Assembly (NCBI RefSeq): GCF_011752995.1
Contig: NZ_VWWL01000016.1
Location: 62,001-126,000, forward strand
Origin: Burkholderia sp. Ax-1724
GTDB taxonomy: Bacteria > Pseudomonadota > Gammaproteobacteria > Burkholderiales > Burkholderiaceae
Direction: 5' to 3'
DNA length: 64,000 nt
This document shows positions 62,609-64,000 of the stretch, one piece after another. The notes beneath the pieces were generated by a model. It saw only the letters and a list, made by a program, of their open reading frames with translations. It was not told where the DNA came from and searched no databases. The stretch's first letter is position 1. Each line of letters starts with the position of its first letter. The position numbers were made by a program, and so were the translations under genes.

Positions 62609-63574
62609 TCACAGCTTGAAGATACGTTCGGCATTGCCGTGGCAAACGAGATTTCTGACTTTCTCGTCGAGTGGCGCCTGCTCAATGAAATCGGCAGCAA
62701 TCGCCGTGGATTCGTACGGGTAGTCCACCGAAAACATCACGGCCTCCGGGCCCATTTCCCCAATTGCACCAAGCAGAGATGGAGCCGAGCAAACACCGGA
62801 AGTGGTAATCAGGATGTTTGTTCCGATGTACTCGGAAGGCGCGCGTTCGAGACGAATACCGTGCGAGTAAACAGCGAAACGGCTATCAAACCTCCAGCGC
62901 AGGTAGGGCAAGCCCTCACCCATGTGGCCCAGAATGACTTTCAGTCCGGGGAAGCGGTCGAAGACACCGCCGAAGAGAAGGCGCAATGCATGGCTGCTGG
63001 TTTCAACACCCCACCCCCACACGGCACCCGCCAGTTCCGGATGGCCGTCGAATACCTTTGGCGCCACATACGCATCGGCAGGATGCAGATACAGAGGCAC
63101 ATCGAGTTCCTGCATCCGCTCCCAGAAAGGGTCGTAAGCACGGCCATCGTAGTACGTTCCCAGCGTGTGCCCATTCACCAGCGCGCCCTTAAAACCAAAT
63201 TCCCGAACCGTGCGGGTCAACTCGTCAACGGCGCCATGAGGTGTGTGCATCGGCAGCGTGGCAAACCCGCCAAACCGCGTCGGATGCCCCGCAATCTGTT
63301 GTGCCAGAAAGTCATTGCTTTGCCTGGCGCGAGCAACTGCCAGGGCCGGGTCAGTCTCGCCCTGCACACTCGGCCCACTCTGGGACAAGATGGTGTAATC
63401 GATCCCGGCGCGGTCCATCTCGACGATCCGCTGCTCGTCGAAATCCGCAAGCCGGGCCGCAAGATCGGCGAGCACGTCCGGCTCGATGTGCTGCGTGAAG
63501 CTTTTTGAGTAGCCCTGGAAGTCAGGCGTTGAAAAGTGCTCTTCCAGGGCAATCTTCCGAATCCGTTTAGTCAC
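62609..63574 (-). CDS. picC: Amidohydrolase-family decarboxylase, probable 3,6-dihydroxypicolinate decarboxylase (PicC-like)
   Basis: 321 residues of the ACMSD/gamma-resorcylate decarboxylase branch: N-terminal metal motif ALEEHF instead of HxH, LYLHPADAYVAP, ILGHMGEGLPYLRWR and MFSVDYPYES with the metal Asp. In the pic pathway this enzyme makes 2,5-dihydroxypyridine from 3,6-dihydroxypicolinate, just before the dioxygenase encoded here. The nicotinate pathway needs no such decarboxylase at this point. A GTG at 63574 with GGGAG upstream is the likely start; the ATG at 63601 would start inside the operator palindrome. Confidence 0.82.
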   Translation of the reverse strand: MTKRIRKIALEEHFSTPDFQGYSKSFTQHIEPDVLADLAARLADFDEQRIVEMDRAGIDYTILSQSGPSVQGETDPALAVARARQSNDFLAQQIAGHPTRFGGFATLPMHTPHGAVDELTRTVREFGFKGALVNGHTLGTYYDGRAYDPFWERMQELDVPLYLHPADAYVAPKVFDGHPELAGAVWGWGVETSSHALRLLFGGVFDRFPGLKVILGHMGEGLPYLRWRFDSRFAVYSHGIRLERAPSEYIGTNILITTSGVCSAPSLLGAIGEMGPEAVMFSVDYPYESTAIAADFIEQAPLDEKVRNLVCHGNAERIFKL

Positions 63575-63594
63575 GACAAACTCCCATTTTTTAA

Positions 63595-63606
63595 TCAGCA
63601 TGCTGA
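63595..63606. promoter_or_regulatory. MarR/PicR-type operator, site 3
   Basis: Perfect palindrome TCAGCATGCTGA, 21 bp upstream of the picC-like start, matching the core of sites 1 and 2. Its position near the start suits repression. Confidence 0.65.
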
Positions 63607-63675
63607 CAATAAAGGGGCGAGACGGCGTGCTTGACACGCTACGCCCCCGATCTTCCGCTATCGTTGTGACAGCAT

Positions 63676-64000
63676 TTATTCGCCTCGGCCAAAGAGCCGT
63701 TTCATACGACCCCACAGGACACTCCACACCAGACTGCCGACGTTGAATCGGGTCTGCAACGTTGCGGAGTCCGGCACGTCTGCGCCGCCCAACTGCGCGG
63801 TAATTCGCATACCGAAGTCAGCAATCATCCGTCGCACAAAATCTTTAACAAGCCCGGAACGGGAAAATTGCGCGAGCGGTCCTTGCAGCATGTATTCGAG
63901 CGTGACCGCCACTCGTGTCTGCGTCCCGTTCGCTTCATCACTCAACGCGTAAGTCACGTCGCCGTTCGCCTTCGAGCGGCTGATGTTGTCCTGGCCGGCT
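63676..64000 (-). CDS. CoxG-like SRPBCC protein (N-terminus outside window)
   Basis: C-terminal about 108 residues of a carbon-monoxide-dehydrogenase subunit G family protein: NISRSKANGDVTYALSDEANG, RVAVTLEYMLQGPLAQFSRSG, DFVRRMIADFGM. The minus-strand frame stays open to base 64000. CoxG proteins assist maturation or membrane attachment of molybdenum hydroxylases. Picolinate and 6-hydroxypicolinate conversion begins with such a hydroxylase, so its genes probably lie just beyond the window. A short hydrophobic C-terminal segment (VGSLVWSVLWGRMKRLFG) is kept. Confidence 0.82.
   Translation of the reverse strand, partial: AGQDNISRSKANGDVTYALSDEANGTQTRVAVTLEYMLQGPLAQFSRSGLVKDFVRRMIADFGMRITAQLGGADVPDSATLQTRFNVGSLVWSVLWGRMKRLFGRGE

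Overview
The window looks like a chromosomal segment of a Burkholderiaceae bacterium, most likely Paraburkholderia or a close relative. Most of it is GC-rich. It carries a beta-ketoadipate (pca) operon, a long serine acetyltransferase, Burkholderia-type porins and a luxR-rsaL-luxI quorum-sensing locus of the BraR/RsaL/BraI type. All function calls come from reading the sequence and from remembered family motifs; no database search was run.

Layout. 1-4265 (minus) is a branched-chain amino acid type ABC importer: fused permease, two ATPases and a partial binding protein. 4618-8885 (minus) holds pcaI-pcaJ-pcaB-pcaD-pcaC, ended by a strong terminator and facing a LysR regulator at 9316. 10414-14121 holds folE, a DedA-rhodanese fusion and a membrane diguanylate cyclase. 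14265-18263 groups a CHAD protein, a Pit phosphate transporter and a PPK2 kinase, a likely phosphate/polyphosphate neighbourhood. 18512-25078 holds a VOC protein, an HtrA-like protease, a Fic protein, gamma-glutamyltranspeptidase and an MFS exporter. 25339-28672 (minus) is a tightly coupled four-gene operon (CDP-alcohol phosphotransferase, 2OG-Fe(II) oxygenase, flippase-like membrane protein, nucleotidyltransferase) that I read as an uncharacterised lipid head-group pathway. 28920-35342 carries small exported or hypothetical proteins, a possible small RNA, a porin and cysE. 35512-39418 (minus) is a sugar-acid operon (aldolase, lactonase, dehydratase). 39953-41730 is the quorum-sensing locus. 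41960-45963 holds a GntR regulator, UspA, an FNR-type regulator and an EgtB-like iron enzyme.

From about 46,000 the character changes. A decayed IS3-type orfA and a frameshifted TniQ-like gene mark an island edge. From 47,258 to 53,382 base composition is visibly less GC-rich. This part encodes an AtoE-type transporter, a 1145-residue molybdopterin oxidoreductase fused to its own FAD/NAD reductase and [2Fe-2S] ferredoxin, and a divergent LysR regulator with a clear dyad between them. I regard this as the strongest candidate for an undescribed system.

From 53,690 to the end lies a pyridine-carboxylate catabolic cluster. It holds a MarR regulator, two MFS transporters, a porin, and on the minus strand a decarboxylase-like amidohydrolase, maleate isomerase, N-formylmaleamate deformylase, 2,5-dihydroxypyridine dioxygenase and maleamate amidase. 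Together these convert 2,5-dihydroxypyridine to fumarate. The decarboxylase and the MarR gene point to picolinate (pic) rather than nicotinate as the entry compound. Three TCAG-N4-CTGA palindromes sit in the MarR/MFS and decarboxylase promoters. A partial CoxG-like gene at the right edge suggests that molybdenum hydroxylase genes follow outside the window.
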